From the NCBI GenBank assembly GCA_002296455.1, contig DBJG01000037.1, positions 1-7,103 of the forward strand: a DNA stretch of 7,103 bases. The letters are read 5' to 3'. Both the position numbers and the translations under genes were made by a program. The number at the start of each line of letters is the position of its first letter. Position 1 is the first letter of the stretch. This stretch comes from Caryophanales bacterium UBA782 (GTDB lineage Bacteria > Bacillota_I > Bacilli_A > RFN20 > CAG-826). Under the pieces are notes generated by a model. That model searched no databases and was not told where the DNA came from. It worked only from the letters and a program-made list of their open reading frames with translations. Positions 1-6,754 of the stretch are shown here, piece after piece.

Positions 1-500
1 CCAGCGCCAGGATAAGAATGAGCGCTTAGATAAGAAGCGTCTTTTCGTAAATCAACGTTCACGCGGATATCGGGGTTATGGACATCAACGGAAAAATCCG
101 TGTTATCCAAAATATAACCGCCCACTTCTCTAGCGATGCCGTAGCTATCCAAAGGGTACATTTTATCCGCGCGTTTTACTTCGACTTTAAACGTTTTGCC
201 GCTTTCTTTTTGAATCAAAGAAAGAGAGGTTTCGCAAATGTCTTTCATATCTTTGCTTGCTTTATAGACAAGTGAAAGGCGTTGAATGCCACTGATATCT
301 TCCAAACGATGAAGAACCGCGTTTTCGTTATCGCAAGAAAGAGAAATATAAGTGTGGTCATGATCACTAGAAATAGATACCCCTTCGAAGGATTTTAGGG
401 CATCACGGATATTGCGATTCAATTGATTGATAAATAATTTTCGATTCTCGCCTTTGGTTCCGAGTTCGCCATAATGAACCATAATCATGTCACATTTCAT
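1..500 (-). CDS. thiI: tRNA 4-thiouridine synthase ThiI, N-terminal part (runs off left edge)
   Basis: ThiI adenylates U8 of tRNA and inserts sulfur received from a cysteine desulfurase; in some bacteria it also feeds thiamine thiazole synthesis. The 166 visible residues cover the N-terminal ferredoxin-like domain (about 1-60) and the THUMP RNA-binding domain (about 60-165). Recognisable landmarks are VHYGELGTKGENRK near the start (Bacillus ThiI has IRFGEISTKGKNRK), GIQRLSLVYK, KTFKVEVKRADK, NPDIRVNVDLR, and a final PGAG matching the KGAGG that precedes the PP-loop catalytic domain. That catalytic domain (SGGxDS) lies outside the window, so its integrity cannot be judged. The start is the ATG at 500, which overlaps the desulfurase stop codon as ATGA and has an AAGGAGG ribosome site 10 nt upstream. 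Adjacency to a cysteine desulfurase fits the sulfur relay. Identification is by recalled family similarity; no alignment was run. Confidence 0.93.
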   Translation of the reverse strand, partial: MKCDMIMVHYGELGTKGENRKLFINQLNRNIRDALKSFEGVSISSDHDHTYISLSCDNENAVLHRLEDISGIQRLSLVYKASKDMKDICETSLSLIQKESGKTFKVEVKRADKMYPLDSYGIAREVGGYILDNTDFSVDVHNPDIRVNVDLRKDASYLSAHSYPGA

Positions 501-1642
501 CGGTCAATGACCTCCTTCATTACTTCATCGAGAACAGATGTAAAAGTATGAGCCTCTTCAAGCGTATTTTCCGCGCCAAAGGAGATGCGAATGCTGTTGC
601 TTGCCTCTTCTAGCGAATACCCGCAGGCGAGTAATGTAGGCGAGGCGTGTATTTCTTTTGTGGAGCATGCAGAGACGCTAGAGACATAAACATCATGATT
701 AGACAAAGCCTCTACAATTACGGACGCTTTCTTTTTCTTGAATCCAACATTCAAAACGAATGGGGTTTGAAATAGCCCAATTTTATCGCTATGAACAGCG
801 TATTGTGTTGGGCCTGAAGAAAAATAATCATATAGATAATCATATATCGCTAAAGCATTGTCATAATTCTTTTTTAGATTCATCGTCGCGATTTCAAACG
901 CTTTTACCATGGCAATGTTTCCTGCGACATTGACCGTCCCAGCGCGGATTCCGTTTTCTTGCTCTCCCCCCGCTACAAGCGGCAAAAAAGACATCGTTTT
1001 TTTGTAAATAAGTCCCCCGTTCCCCTTTAAACCACCGAATTTGTGAGCGGAAAAAGAAAGGAGGTCAACTTCTTCATAGGGCAGTTTAACTTTCCCCATC
1101 GCTTGGGTCGCATCAACGTGAAAAAAACACTTCGGAAACTGATGCACGAATTTCGCAATCGAAGCAATATCGTTCATAGACCCAAGTTCATTGTTCACAG
1201 CCATCACGCTCACAAGAATTGTTTCCTTGTCCATAAGAGAAGCGAGAGCGTCCGTGCGTACACGCCCATACGAATCAATTGGTAGTTTCTCAATTCGGAA
1301 GCCGAAATAATCCGCTAATTCTTTTAATGGCTGATTAACGCTCGGATGCTCCACGGGTGAAACAAGAATTCTTTTTCCGCGATTTTGATAACGAATTGCA
1401 GTTCCTTTTAAGGCAAGGTTATTGGCTTCGCTAGCGCCACTTGTGAAAACAAGGTTGTGGCTTTTTTCAACACCGAGCAAATGTAAAAAAGAAAATCTCG
1501 CTTCTTCTAGAGCGCGAGAAGACTTCAAGCCGACCGCATGATTGGATTCACTATTTGCGAAATAATCCCTATTCGCTTTCACAAATGAAGAAACGACTTC
1601 TGGTAAAGACGGCGTCGTTGCCGCGTTATCGAAATAAATCAT
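497..1642 (-). CDS. nifS: Cysteine desulfurase, NifS/IscS group I (probable ThiI sulfur donor)
   Basis: This is a pyridoxal-phosphate (PLP) enzyme that converts cysteine to alanine and carries the sulfur as a persulfide. At 381 residues it is full length for the family. Visible landmarks are YFDNAATT at 3-10, SGASEANN at 68-75 (cofactor phosphate binding), His99 in VEHPS (stacks on PLP), Asp177 and Gln180 in HVDATQ, the PLP lysine Lys201 in SAHKFGG, RAGT at 233-236, the persulfide cysteine Cys326 in VSACSTKE, and Arg351 in SIRISFG. The loop after Cys326 has the length seen in group I (IscS/NifS) enzymes rather than SufS. It starts at ATG 1642, overlapping the ezrA stop by one base (TAATG), with a modest AAGGA site upstream. 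Its stop overlaps thiI, so it is most likely the dedicated sulfur donor for ThiI, like Bacillus NifZ. The symbol is family-level; a more general role in Fe-S cluster or other thiolation pathways is not excluded. Confidence 0.92.
   Translation of the reverse strand: MIYFDNAATTPSLPEVVSSFVKANRDYFANSESNHAVGLKSSRALEEARFSFLHLLGVEKSHNLVFTSGASEANNLALKGTAIRYQNRGKRILVSPVEHPSVNQPLKELADYFGFRIEKLPIDSYGRVRTDALASLMDKETILVSVMAVNNELGSMNDIASIAKFVHQFPKCFFHVDATQAMGKVKLPYEEVDLLSFSAHKFGGLKGNGGLIYKKTMSFLPLVAGGEQENGIRAGTVNVAGNIAMVKAFEIATMNLKKNYDNALAIYDYLYDYFSSGPTQYAVHSDKIGLFQTPFVLNVGFKKKKASVIVEALSNHDVYVSSVSACSTKEIHASPTLLACGYSLEEASNSIRISFGAENTLEEAHTFTSVLDEVMKEVIDR
511..517 (-). promoter_or_regulatory. Ribosome binding site of thiI
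   Basis: On the minus strand this reads AAGGAGG, a near-perfect Shine-Dalgarno sequence, 10 nt before the thiI ATG at 500. It lies inside the last codons of the desulfurase gene. It supports the ATG at 500 as the start and shows that thiI has its own initiation signal in addition to the ATGA stop/start overlap. Confidence 0.8.
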
Positions 1643-3354
1643 TAGTCCACGTCCTTAAAATAACGCTCCGCTCGCAAAGCGGTCTCGTAGGATTGTTTGA
1701 AATCACCATTGAGGAACAAACCTTCCGCTTGGGTGAGAATGGAATTAATCTCCCCGTTCGCGTTTCTTCTACGATTCATTTTTACGATTTCTTCTTCCGC
1801 CAAAGCAAGATTTTTTTCGGCTTGTTCGACGGCAACGAACGTCTCGTCACCAAGGCTTTTGATGGAAGCATGTACTTCTTTTACCTTGCTGACATCCATT
1901 GGCTGGGAGTAAAGCAAGCCATAAAGCTCATCGATTTTTTCATGAAGCGTTGCAAAGTCAGGCTCAAAGCGAGCACTTACTGTATTGATGTGAATCTTGC
2001 GGACGGCGATTTCTGCTTTTCTTAATTCGGCATGGTAGCTAGAGAGATCACGGCTTGCATCTTGGCTATCGTTTTTTAAAGAAGAAATGTAATCCGATAA
2101 AGAGCGAATGGCATTAGAAGCTTCTTGGTTACGACTTTTTAGGCTATCCATTTTTTCGACTAAGATGGTATAAGGCTGATGAATCGCACTATTCGCGTAG
2201 GTATCCAAAGAACGTTTACTCGCCCCCGCTTTATTGATTGCATCTTGGATTGCGTCAACTTGGGTTTGTTCCTCACTATCGAAAAGATAATACTTTTTAA
2301 GCGTTGGGAGAGAATGGCAAAGATTGATGAATGTCGATTCGAGCATTGTCTCTTCTTTTGTTACGTTTTGGCATTCTTCTTCAAATCTCTTTCTCGCAGC
2401 GACTTCCTTATCGAAAGCGTCCGTATAGGCATCAATTTGATGAGAAATTTCATCAAGAGAATCATTCACCCCTTTGAGGCTAAGCCCCTGAATCTTCACG
2501 GCCAGTTTAGAGAGACGGTCATCGATAGTGGCGAGGTCTCCTTTCACTAAAATATGATGAAGGGGGTATTTTTCTCGAATCAAATCGTCATATCGGTGGG
2601 AAAGACGAGACAATTTTTCTGGAAGTATGGTCGTAACGCTAAGACACATACTTGGAAGATTTTTAAGAACATGCCCCAAAGAATCCGTCACTGGTGCAAT
2701 ATCGTTTGTGAGAACGGTTTTCGCATCGATATACTGGGCGTTTTCGATATTGGATTCCACGCTATCGAAAAGGGACTCAATTTTATGAAACATCGCGCTA
2801 AAAGAAGTGCTGACCAAAGTGAGATCGCCTTGTTTTGAGAAATAGTCTTGTTTGACTCTTCGGAAACGCTCACGTTGTTCGCAGGCAAGTTGGCGGCATG
2901 TTTCCTCTTCCTGAAATTTGTGTTTCAAAGAATTATCCAAGCTATTTACCGCACGTTCGTATTCGTCGATATTTTTTTTGAAATCAGAAAGCGCTGCTTT
3001 GAGGTCTGAATATCTTCTTTCCCCCATAAGATCTTGCATCGAATTGATGCTTGCTTGAGCATTCGCGTCCAAAACGTCCCGTATATCTTTAAATTTACGA
3101 TTCCATTCCACATAATCTTCGACGAAAGTCAAATTCATCGAAGAAATTGTCTCTAGACGTTTTATATATTGGGAGTCCTGTCCAAATAACATCGCGTGGC
3201 TCTTTTCAAAACGAGTTTGCATCGCTTTCACGGTTTTCTTAAGCTTCAAGTATTGGAAAAGCGTAAAATAAAGAATGACCAAAGTAGCGATAAACACCAC
3301 CGCCCCAACAATTACAATCGCAATAATTCCGCCCGTTCCAATAAAAACTTTCAT
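1642..3354 (-). CDS. ezrA: Septation ring formation regulator EzrA
   Basis: EzrA is a membrane-anchored, mostly helical protein that interacts with FtsZ, restrains extra Z-rings and helps assemble the divisome. With the start chosen here it has 570 residues (Bacillus EzrA is about 562). A single hydrophobic segment at about 8-34 is followed by basic residues (LKLKK), giving a short outside N-terminus and a long cytoplasmic part rich in heptads, consistent with the spectrin-like repeats of the family. Family landmarks are NAQYIDAKTVL at 205-215, ILPEKLSRL from 243, YPLHHIL at 263-269 (compare GYKLEHI in Bacillus), and a C-terminus from 526 with NRRRN followed by a helix containing FKQSYETAL, resembling the conserved C-terminal patch. 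The reading frame stays open upstream to a TTG at 3423, but ATG 3354 has a ribosome site and places the membrane segment at the N-terminus. It is the first gene of the ezrA-desulfurase-thiI operon and is divergent from rpsD. Confidence 0.9.
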   Translation of the reverse strand: MKVFIGTGGIIAIVIVGAVVFIATLVILYFTLFQYLKLKKTVKAMQTRFEKSHAMLFGQDSQYIKRLETISSMNLTFVEDYVEWNRKFKDIRDVLDANAQASINSMQDLMGERRYSDLKAALSDFKKNIDEYERAVNSLDNSLKHKFQEEETCRQLACEQRERFRRVKQDYFSKQGDLTLVSTSFSAMFHKIESLFDSVESNIENAQYIDAKTVLTNDIAPVTDSLGHVLKNLPSMCLSVTTILPEKLSRLSHRYDDLIREKYPLHHILVKGDLATIDDRLSKLAVKIQGLSLKGVNDSLDEISHQIDAYTDAFDKEVAARKRFEEECQNVTKEETMLESTFINLCHSLPTLKKYYLFDSEEQTQVDAIQDAINKAGASKRSLDTYANSAIHQPYTILVEKMDSLKSRNQEASNAIRSLSDYISSLKNDSQDASRDLSSYHAELRKAEIAVRKIHINTVSARFEPDFATLHEKIDELYGLLYSQPMDVSKVKEVHASIKSLGDETFVAVEQAEKNLALAEEEIVKMNRRRNANGEINSILTQAEGLFLNGDFKQSYETALRAERYFKDVD

Positions 3355-3363
3355 AAGAAAATG

Positions 3364-3369
3364 TCCCTT
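3364..3369 (-). promoter_or_regulatory. Ribosome binding site deciding the ezrA start
   Basis: On the minus strand this reads AAGGGA, 9 nt before ATG 3354. The two upstream in-frame alternatives, TTG at 3423 and ATG at 3378, lack a purine-rich site at proper spacing and would place about 8 to 23 non-conserved residues ahead of the membrane segment. This favours 3354 as the true start. Confidence 0.6.
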
Positions 3370-3471
3370 AAGAATCATATCACAGAAACGATAAGAAATA
3401 AGAAGATTGTCTAAGGAAAACAAAAATTCAACCCGCAGAGGAGCGGCTTTTCGAAATCGAGGCGAAATTTC

Positions 3472-3500
3472 TTGACAGGAAAGTAACTAATACATAAAGT
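3472..3500 (+). promoter_or_regulatory. Sigma-A-type promoter for rpsD
   Basis: A perfect -35 box TTGACA (3472-3477) is followed after 17 nt by TAAAGT (3495-3500), a 4/6 match to TATAAT. The A/T-rich spacer and the position upstream of a ribosomal protein gene support the call. Transcription would start near 3507, giving a leader of about 155 nt. The -10 box is weak, so the exact start could shift by a few bases. Confidence 0.65.
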
Positions 3501-3506
3501 ATTAAC

Positions 3507-3661
3507 CGCGTAAATAGAGCAGCAGGTAATTATCCTTCCGTCTGACGTCGCTCAAGTCGAATCAAAGTAAGCCTATGCTACAAGGCCGAAATTAGAGAAC
3601 GACACCCGGGAAGAAGAAATCACCCCAGTCTTTGTTTAAGCAAAGAAAGGAATATTGATAT
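3507..3661 (+). promoter_or_regulatory. Long 5' leader of rpsD, candidate S4-binding autoregulatory RNA
   Basis: About 155 non-coding bases separate the promoter from the rpsD ATG, far more than a ribosome site needs. In Bacillus, rpsD is known to be repressed by its own product S4 through a leader that imitates the S4 site on 16S rRNA. Here AGCAGC (3518-3523) and GGTAAT (3525-3530) lie one base apart, resembling AGCAGC-CGC-GGTAAT of the 16S 530 loop, near the S4 site. Possible short helices are GAGC/GCTC (3517-3520 with 3550-3553), GCCT/AGGC (3571-3574 with 3583-3586), GGG/CCC (3608-3610 with 3623-3625), and a 7-bp hairpin at 3629-3646 just before the AAAGGA ribosome site (3646-3651). CCTT at 3534-3537 could also pair with AAGG of that site. 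The leader length and motifs are seen; the regulatory role is inferred from the family. Confidence 0.6.
3629..3646 (+). promoter_or_regulatory. Hairpin abutting the rpsD ribosome binding site
   Basis: TCTTTGT pairs with GCAAAGA (one G-U pair) around a TTAA loop. The 3' side touches the AAAGGA ribosome site that begins at 3646, and the ATG follows at 3662. It has no U-run after it, so it is not a terminator; it could influence ribosome access or be one part of the S4-responsive fold. Confidence 0.45.
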
Positions 3662-4270
3662 ATGTCAAAGTACACAGGAAGCAAGTGGAAATTATCCCGT
3701 CGCCTTGGTTTTAGCACGCTTGAAAGCGGCGATGAACTCAAGAAACGCGCTTATGGACCTGGTCAACACGGCCAAGACCGCAAAAGAAAGCCATCTGAAT
3801 ATGGCAAACAGTTAGTCGAGAAACAGAAGCTCCGTCACATGTATGGCGTCAGCGAACGTCAATTCCGCCGTTTGTTCTTGCTCGCAAAAGCCGAGAAAGA
3901 CACCGTCACCGGTTTGGCTTTCTTCCGTATTCTCGAGAGCAGACTCGATAACCTCGTTTACCGTATTGGCTTTGCCCGCACCCGCGCTGGTGCTCGCCAA
4001 CTCGTGAACCATGGTCACATCTTGGTCAACGGAAAAAAGGTGGATATCCCAAGTTATCTTTGCAAAGTCGGCGACGTGATTACTCTCAAAGAGGAATCCC
4101 CGCTTAAGGTTGTCAAGGAATCCATCGACGGCAAACCAAACATCCCTGGCTATGTCTCTCTTGATTCTGAGAAATTCTCTGGCAAATTCGAAAGACTTCC
4201 AGAAAGAAACGAACTCCCAGCCGACATCATGGAAGCTCAAATCATCGAATACTACAACCGTCTCCTATAA
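3662..4270 (+). CDS. rpsD: 30S ribosomal protein S4
   Basis: S4 is a primary 16S rRNA-binding protein that nucleates 30S assembly at the five-way junction of the 5' domain and contributes to decoding fidelity. The 202-residue length is normal (Bacillus about 200). The N-terminus MSKYTGSKWKLSRRLGFS has no CxxC zinc motif, so this is the cysteine-free (C-minus) type. Conserved landmarks are RAYGPGQHG at 29-37, SEYGKQLVEKQKLRHMYGV at 45-63, the S4 RNA-binding domain at about 92-152 with SRLDNLVYR and ARQLVNHGHILVNG (111-124), and FERLPERNELP at 176-186. An AAAGGA ribosome site precedes the ATG by 10 nt. It is a single-gene unit with its own promoter, leader and terminator. In many bacteria S4 also represses its own translation, which the long leader here suggests. 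Identification is essentially certain. Confidence 0.98.
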   Translation: MSKYTGSKWKLSRRLGFSTLESGDELKKRAYGPGQHGQDRKRKPSEYGKQLVEKQKLRHMYGVSERQFRRLFLLAKAEKDTVTGLAFFRILESRLDNLVYRIGFARTRAGARQLVNHGHILVNGKKVDIPSYLCKVGDVITLKEESPLKVVKESIDGKPNIPGYVSLDSEKFSGKFERLPERNELPADIMEAQIIEYYNRLL

Positions 4271-4293
4271 TCTTCGAAATAAACCATGTAGCA

Positions 4294-4326
4294 AAAAACG
4301 TCAGATTCGTCTGGCGTTTTTGTTAT
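4294..4326 (+). terminator. Intrinsic terminator of rpsD, probably bidirectional
   Basis: A 12-bp stem (4294-4305 with 4310-4321, one T-G wobble) closes a TTCG loop and is followed by a T-rich run (TTTTTGTTATTT). The distance from the rpsD stop is 23 nt. The run of A at 4293-4298 becomes a T-run on the minus strand, so the same hairpin can also end transcripts coming from the convergent kinase gene, which stops at 4377. The rest of the 4271-4376 gap shows nothing else. Confidence 0.88.
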
Positions 4327-4376
4327 TTATATATTAGTAAGGATAAGCGCCCCCTACTATGTAACTATAGAAATCG

Positions 4377-4856
4377 CTAATCGAGATAAATGGTTTTCAC
4401 TTCCGAAAACAGCGAAAGTACTTCAGGAGTGGGATCTTCATAAGATTTTATGAAATTCATGATGACCTCTTCAGGCACCCACTTTTCTTTTCTTCGACGA
4501 CGATTTCGCTTAAAGCAAATCGAATAGTCGTGCATTCGAAATAAAATAAGAATGGATTTATCAAAACCTTTCAGGTGCTCCATATAATATTTTCTGCGGT
4601 AATTATCCGTAAATGTGCTGTCTTCAATCACTGTGCAATCTTCTTCTTTTGTCGAAAGGAGCCGATTCCCGATTTCAATCATTTTGTCATAAAGAATATG
4701 CCGGTCTTTGGGGAAAGTCTGATAATCCCCCATCACCGAAAAGCGAACTTCGTCCGTGTCCACGATGTAAGTATGAGGATGAGACGAAGCATATCTCCTG
4801 TTCCAGCTTGATTTTCCGCTTCCTGGAACACCACATGTCATAATGAGCGTTTTCAT
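4377..4856 (-). CDS. Small P-loop kinase (AAA_33 / polynucleotide-kinase-like family)
   Basis: This 159-residue protein has a clear Walker A motif, GVPGSGKSS, at 9-17, an acidic motif DTDEVR at 33-38 where related kinases bind substrate or act as base, a second strand ending IEDST (77-81) followed by NYRRKYY, and an arginine-rich lid RNRRRRKEKWVPEEV at about 117-131. This order matches stand-alone predicted kinases related to the T4 polynucleotide kinase 5' kinase domain and to zeta-toxin-like folds, which transfer the ATP gamma phosphate to a nucleic acid or small-molecule hydroxyl. The substrate cannot be predicted. It starts at ATG 4856, only 3 nt after the second permease stop, and its ribosome site is weak, so it is probably translationally coupled and the last gene of the transporter operon. 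No phosphatase domain or antitoxin partner is present. Family is confident, function is not. Confidence 0.75.
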   Translation of the reverse strand: MKTLIMTCGVPGSGKSSWNRRYASSHPHTYIVDTDEVRFSVMGDYQTFPKDRHILYDKMIEIGNRLLSTKEEDCTVIEDSTFTDNYRRKYYMEHLKGFDKSILILFRMHDYSICFKRNRRRRKEKWVPEEVIMNFIKSYEDPTPEVLSLFSEVKTIYLD

Positions 4857-4859
4857 TGA

Positions 4860-5789
4860 TTAGATAAGCTTCTTTCTCAAATAACTCGATAAGGCGTCAA
4901 CCGCGACAACGAGAATCACGATGCCAAGTACGCAAGAGCCAAGGCGAGACCACTGGCTTTCGTTTGCTAGATATGACAAAGAGAAACCGATTCCACATTT
5001 GTCACCGACAACAACACCAAGAATCGTCGCAGTTCTTAAATTGATGTCCAATCGATAGATAGCAACGCTTAAGAAATTCGGTCTCACTTGAGGAAGAACC
5101 GCTAGTTTCGTGCGTTGGATTGCATTCGCTCCAGAGGCATTCATCGCTTCTAATGGTTCCATGGAAATCTCATCTACTTGTTCACTATATAGTTTGCCAA
5201 TCATCCCAATGGAGTGAATCCCTAAAACCAAGATTCCCGTAAATGAATTAATGCCCGTAAGAGAAACGAGAATAATTCCGAAAAGAAGCTCTGGAAAGGT
5301 GCGAATGCAGATGAGCAAAATCTCGGCAGGCCATGCCCATTTTCCGAACAATTTGTGCGAAGAGAACAAGCCAAATGGCAGCGCAAGTATCGCAGCGACA
5401 AAAGTTCCTAAGAAAGCGATACCGAACGTTTGAAGAAGCTGATAAATGACGCCTTGCTGGAATGTGTATTGCTGAGCGCCGATTAAATACGCCCAATCGA
5501 TATTGAATAAGTTTCCAAGCATGAAACCAATGGATTCCCAACGTGGAACGTTGTTCGTCAATTGATCGTTGACATCCAAATCCAGGTGCATGTAAGCCAT
5601 CGTTAAAACAAGAGCGATTACCATGAAAACGTTACTAATCCATCCATATGGACGTTTTTTGTAAGCTTCGTCGGCAGAAGAATAAGAACGCACTTTTTTC
5701 AAGGCAAAATGCTCCATGAGCATCACGGAGAAGGCAGCAGCTAAGAATAGGCATGCTCCGATAATCGAAGTAATCTTTAGGCCATTCAT
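4860..5789 (-). CDS. phnE: ABC transporter permease, PhnE family (second permease)
   Basis: This 309-residue inner-membrane subunit of a PhnCDE-type importer has hydrophobic segments at about 8-25, 49-68, 122-144, 155-175, 178-198 and 283-303. The cytoplasmic coupling loop that contacts the ATPase is seen at 213-237 (LEAMNASGA, then VLPQVRP), matching the EAA motif of binding-protein-dependent permeases. The PhnE-typical segment after it reads NLRTATILGVVVGDKCGIG (250-268); most relatives have GAGG where this protein has GDKC. Two extra N-terminal membrane segments precede the core permease fold. It starts at ATG 5789, overlapping the stop of the first permease as ATGA, with a GAGG ribosome site about 8 nt upstream. 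The transported compound (phosphonate, phosphite or an organophosphate) is unknown; the symbol reflects family only. Confidence 0.87.
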   Translation of the reverse strand: MNGLKITSIIGACLFLAAAFSVMLMEHFALKKVRSYSSADEAYKKRPYGWISNVFMVIALVLTMAYMHLDLDVNDQLTNNVPRWESIGFMLGNLFNIDWAYLIGAQQYTFQQGVIYQLLQTFGIAFLGTFVAAILALPFGLFSSHKLFGKWAWPAEILLICIRTFPELLFGIILVSLTGINSFTGILVLGIHSIGMIGKLYSEQVDEISMEPLEAMNASGANAIQRTKLAVLPQVRPNFLSVAIYRLDINLRTATILGVVVGDKCGIGFSLSYLANESQWSRLGSCVLGIVILVVAVDALSSYLRKKLI

Positions 5790-6754
5790 TTTAGTTTCCT
5801 CGAGACTAGATTAGTCGTAATCTGCAAAATAATAACGACAACAAATAGAGGCACTAAAAGCGCGCCGACTTTGTCATAACTTTCATTACCAGTGAGCATA
5901 TCAAGCTGAAGCCCGTATCCACCGGCGCCAACATAGCCCAAAATGACCGAGGCGCGGATATTAATTTCGAACGTATACAAAAGATTGGCAAAGAACATTG
6001 GCTTAATGGAAGGATGTAGACCCAAACGGACGTTTTGTAAAGACCTTCCCCCTGCCGCTTGAATGGCTTCATATGGGCTCATTTCAAGCGTTTCAATGTA
6101 TTCATACATCATTTGGTACATGATGCCTAGTGTGAATACCACCATTGCGGCGATACCTGGAAGAGAACCAATCCCCCACACTTTTAAGAAAAGAAGCGCG
6201 TATAAGAGCATCGGAATCGTCCGCAAAAAGGTATTTACTACTCTAACAGGCTCATAAATATAAGCATGTTTGGCGATATTTCTTGCGCTTAAGTAATAGA
6301 CAGGAATCGACAGAATAGCGCCAATGACGCTTGCGATGAAACACATTTCAATCGTGCGCCAAATGGTAGGAATTGCTGTTTCAAACATATAAGCCCACCA
6401 GCCGTTCCAATCGTTTGTGCTATTGCGCTTTGGATGGAAAAGAGAAGAAAGAATATAGGAAATTCCTTCCCAATTGAAGCGAATCTTCCCCTTTGTCATG
6501 AAAAGAAGGGAAACCACGAGAAGAAAAATGATAGATAGGGCGATAAGCGTTGGCAAAACCCAGTTTCTCTTTTTCAAAATGCGAATGTCACTCCCATCTT
6601 GGGCGATGGAAAGATCGACTTTTTCATCGCGATAAAAAATCTTCTCATAGAGCGCTTTCCGTTTCTTTGCTTTTTCTTCACGGCGTTGCTCTTTCTCCAC
6701 GTTCTTTTGAATGCGGAGAAGCTCTTTTTCTTGCTCTGAAAGCGTGTTTTTCAT
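5786..6754 (-). CDS. phnE: ABC transporter permease, PhnE family (first permease)
   Basis: This 322-residue membrane subunit is probably the partner of the second permease in a heterodimeric channel. The first 60 or so residues are strongly charged (repeated Lys, Glu, Arg), likely cytoplasmic and helical, and are unusual for a minimal PhnE. Hydrophobic segments follow at about 66-86, 130-156, 172-195, 198-215 and 297-318. The coupling loop is at 228-252 (YEAIQAAGG, then LGLHPSIKP), and the PhnE hallmark RASVILGYVGAGGYG is at 267-281. ATG 6754 is preferred over the GTG 3 bases upstream because GAAGG lies 6 nt before it; it overlaps the phnC stop by one base (TGATG). The phnC-phnE-phnE order is typical of two-permease phosphonate or phosphite importers in Bacillota. 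Substrate is not determinable from the permease. Confidence 0.88.
   Translation of the reverse strand: MKNTLSEQEKELLRIQKNVEKEQRREEKAKKRKALYEKIFYRDEKVDLSIAQDGSDIRILKKRNWVLPTLIALSIIFLLVVSLLFMTKGKIRFNWEGISYILSSLFHPKRNSTNDWNGWWAYMFETAIPTIWRTIEMCFIASVIGAILSIPVYYLSARNIAKHAYIYEPVRVVNTFLRTIPMLLYALLFLKVWGIGSLPGIAAMVVFTLGIMYQMMYEYIETLEMSPYEAIQAAGGRSLQNVRLGLHPSIKPMFFANLLYTFEINIRASVILGYVGAGGYGLQLDMLTGNESYDKVGALLVPLFVVVIILQITTNLVSRKLK

Noticed and set aside
78..275. 65-codon plus-strand open frame near the left edge
   Set aside because: It is antisense to thiI, whose continuous reading and family motifs are clear.
1555..2025. 156-codon plus-strand open frame opposite the desulfurase and ezrA genes
   Set aside because: It lies antisense to two well-supported genes, has no recognisable domain and shows no convincing ribosome site; it is a shadow of the real coding frames.
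3374..3379. TATGAT on the minus strand as a -10 box for ezrA
   Set aside because: It is a 5/6 match, but no acceptable -35 box lies 16-18 nt upstream and the leader would be only about a dozen bases, starting at the ribosome site. The real ezrA promoter is not identifiable by eye.
3355..3423. Upstream in-frame extension of EzrA from a TTG at 3423 or an ATG at 3378
   Set aside because: Neither has a ribosome site at proper spacing, the added residues are not hydrophobic or conserved, and ATG 3354 has AAGGGA 9 nt upstream and gives the normal EzrA length.
3433..3451. CCGC/GCGG hairpin followed by TTTT as a terminator
   Set aside because: The stem is only 4 bp, the T-run is short, and no plus-strand gene precedes it.
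3812..4240. 142-codon minus-strand open frame opposite rpsD
   Set aside because: rpsD is certain on the plus strand; the antisense frame arises from its biased codon use and resembles no protein I recognise.
4377..4856. Kinase as a zeta-type toxin
   Set aside because: It has a zeta-like P-loop, but no small antitoxin gene is adjacent and the lid motif looks more like the polynucleotide-kinase-like group; toxin function is unsupported.
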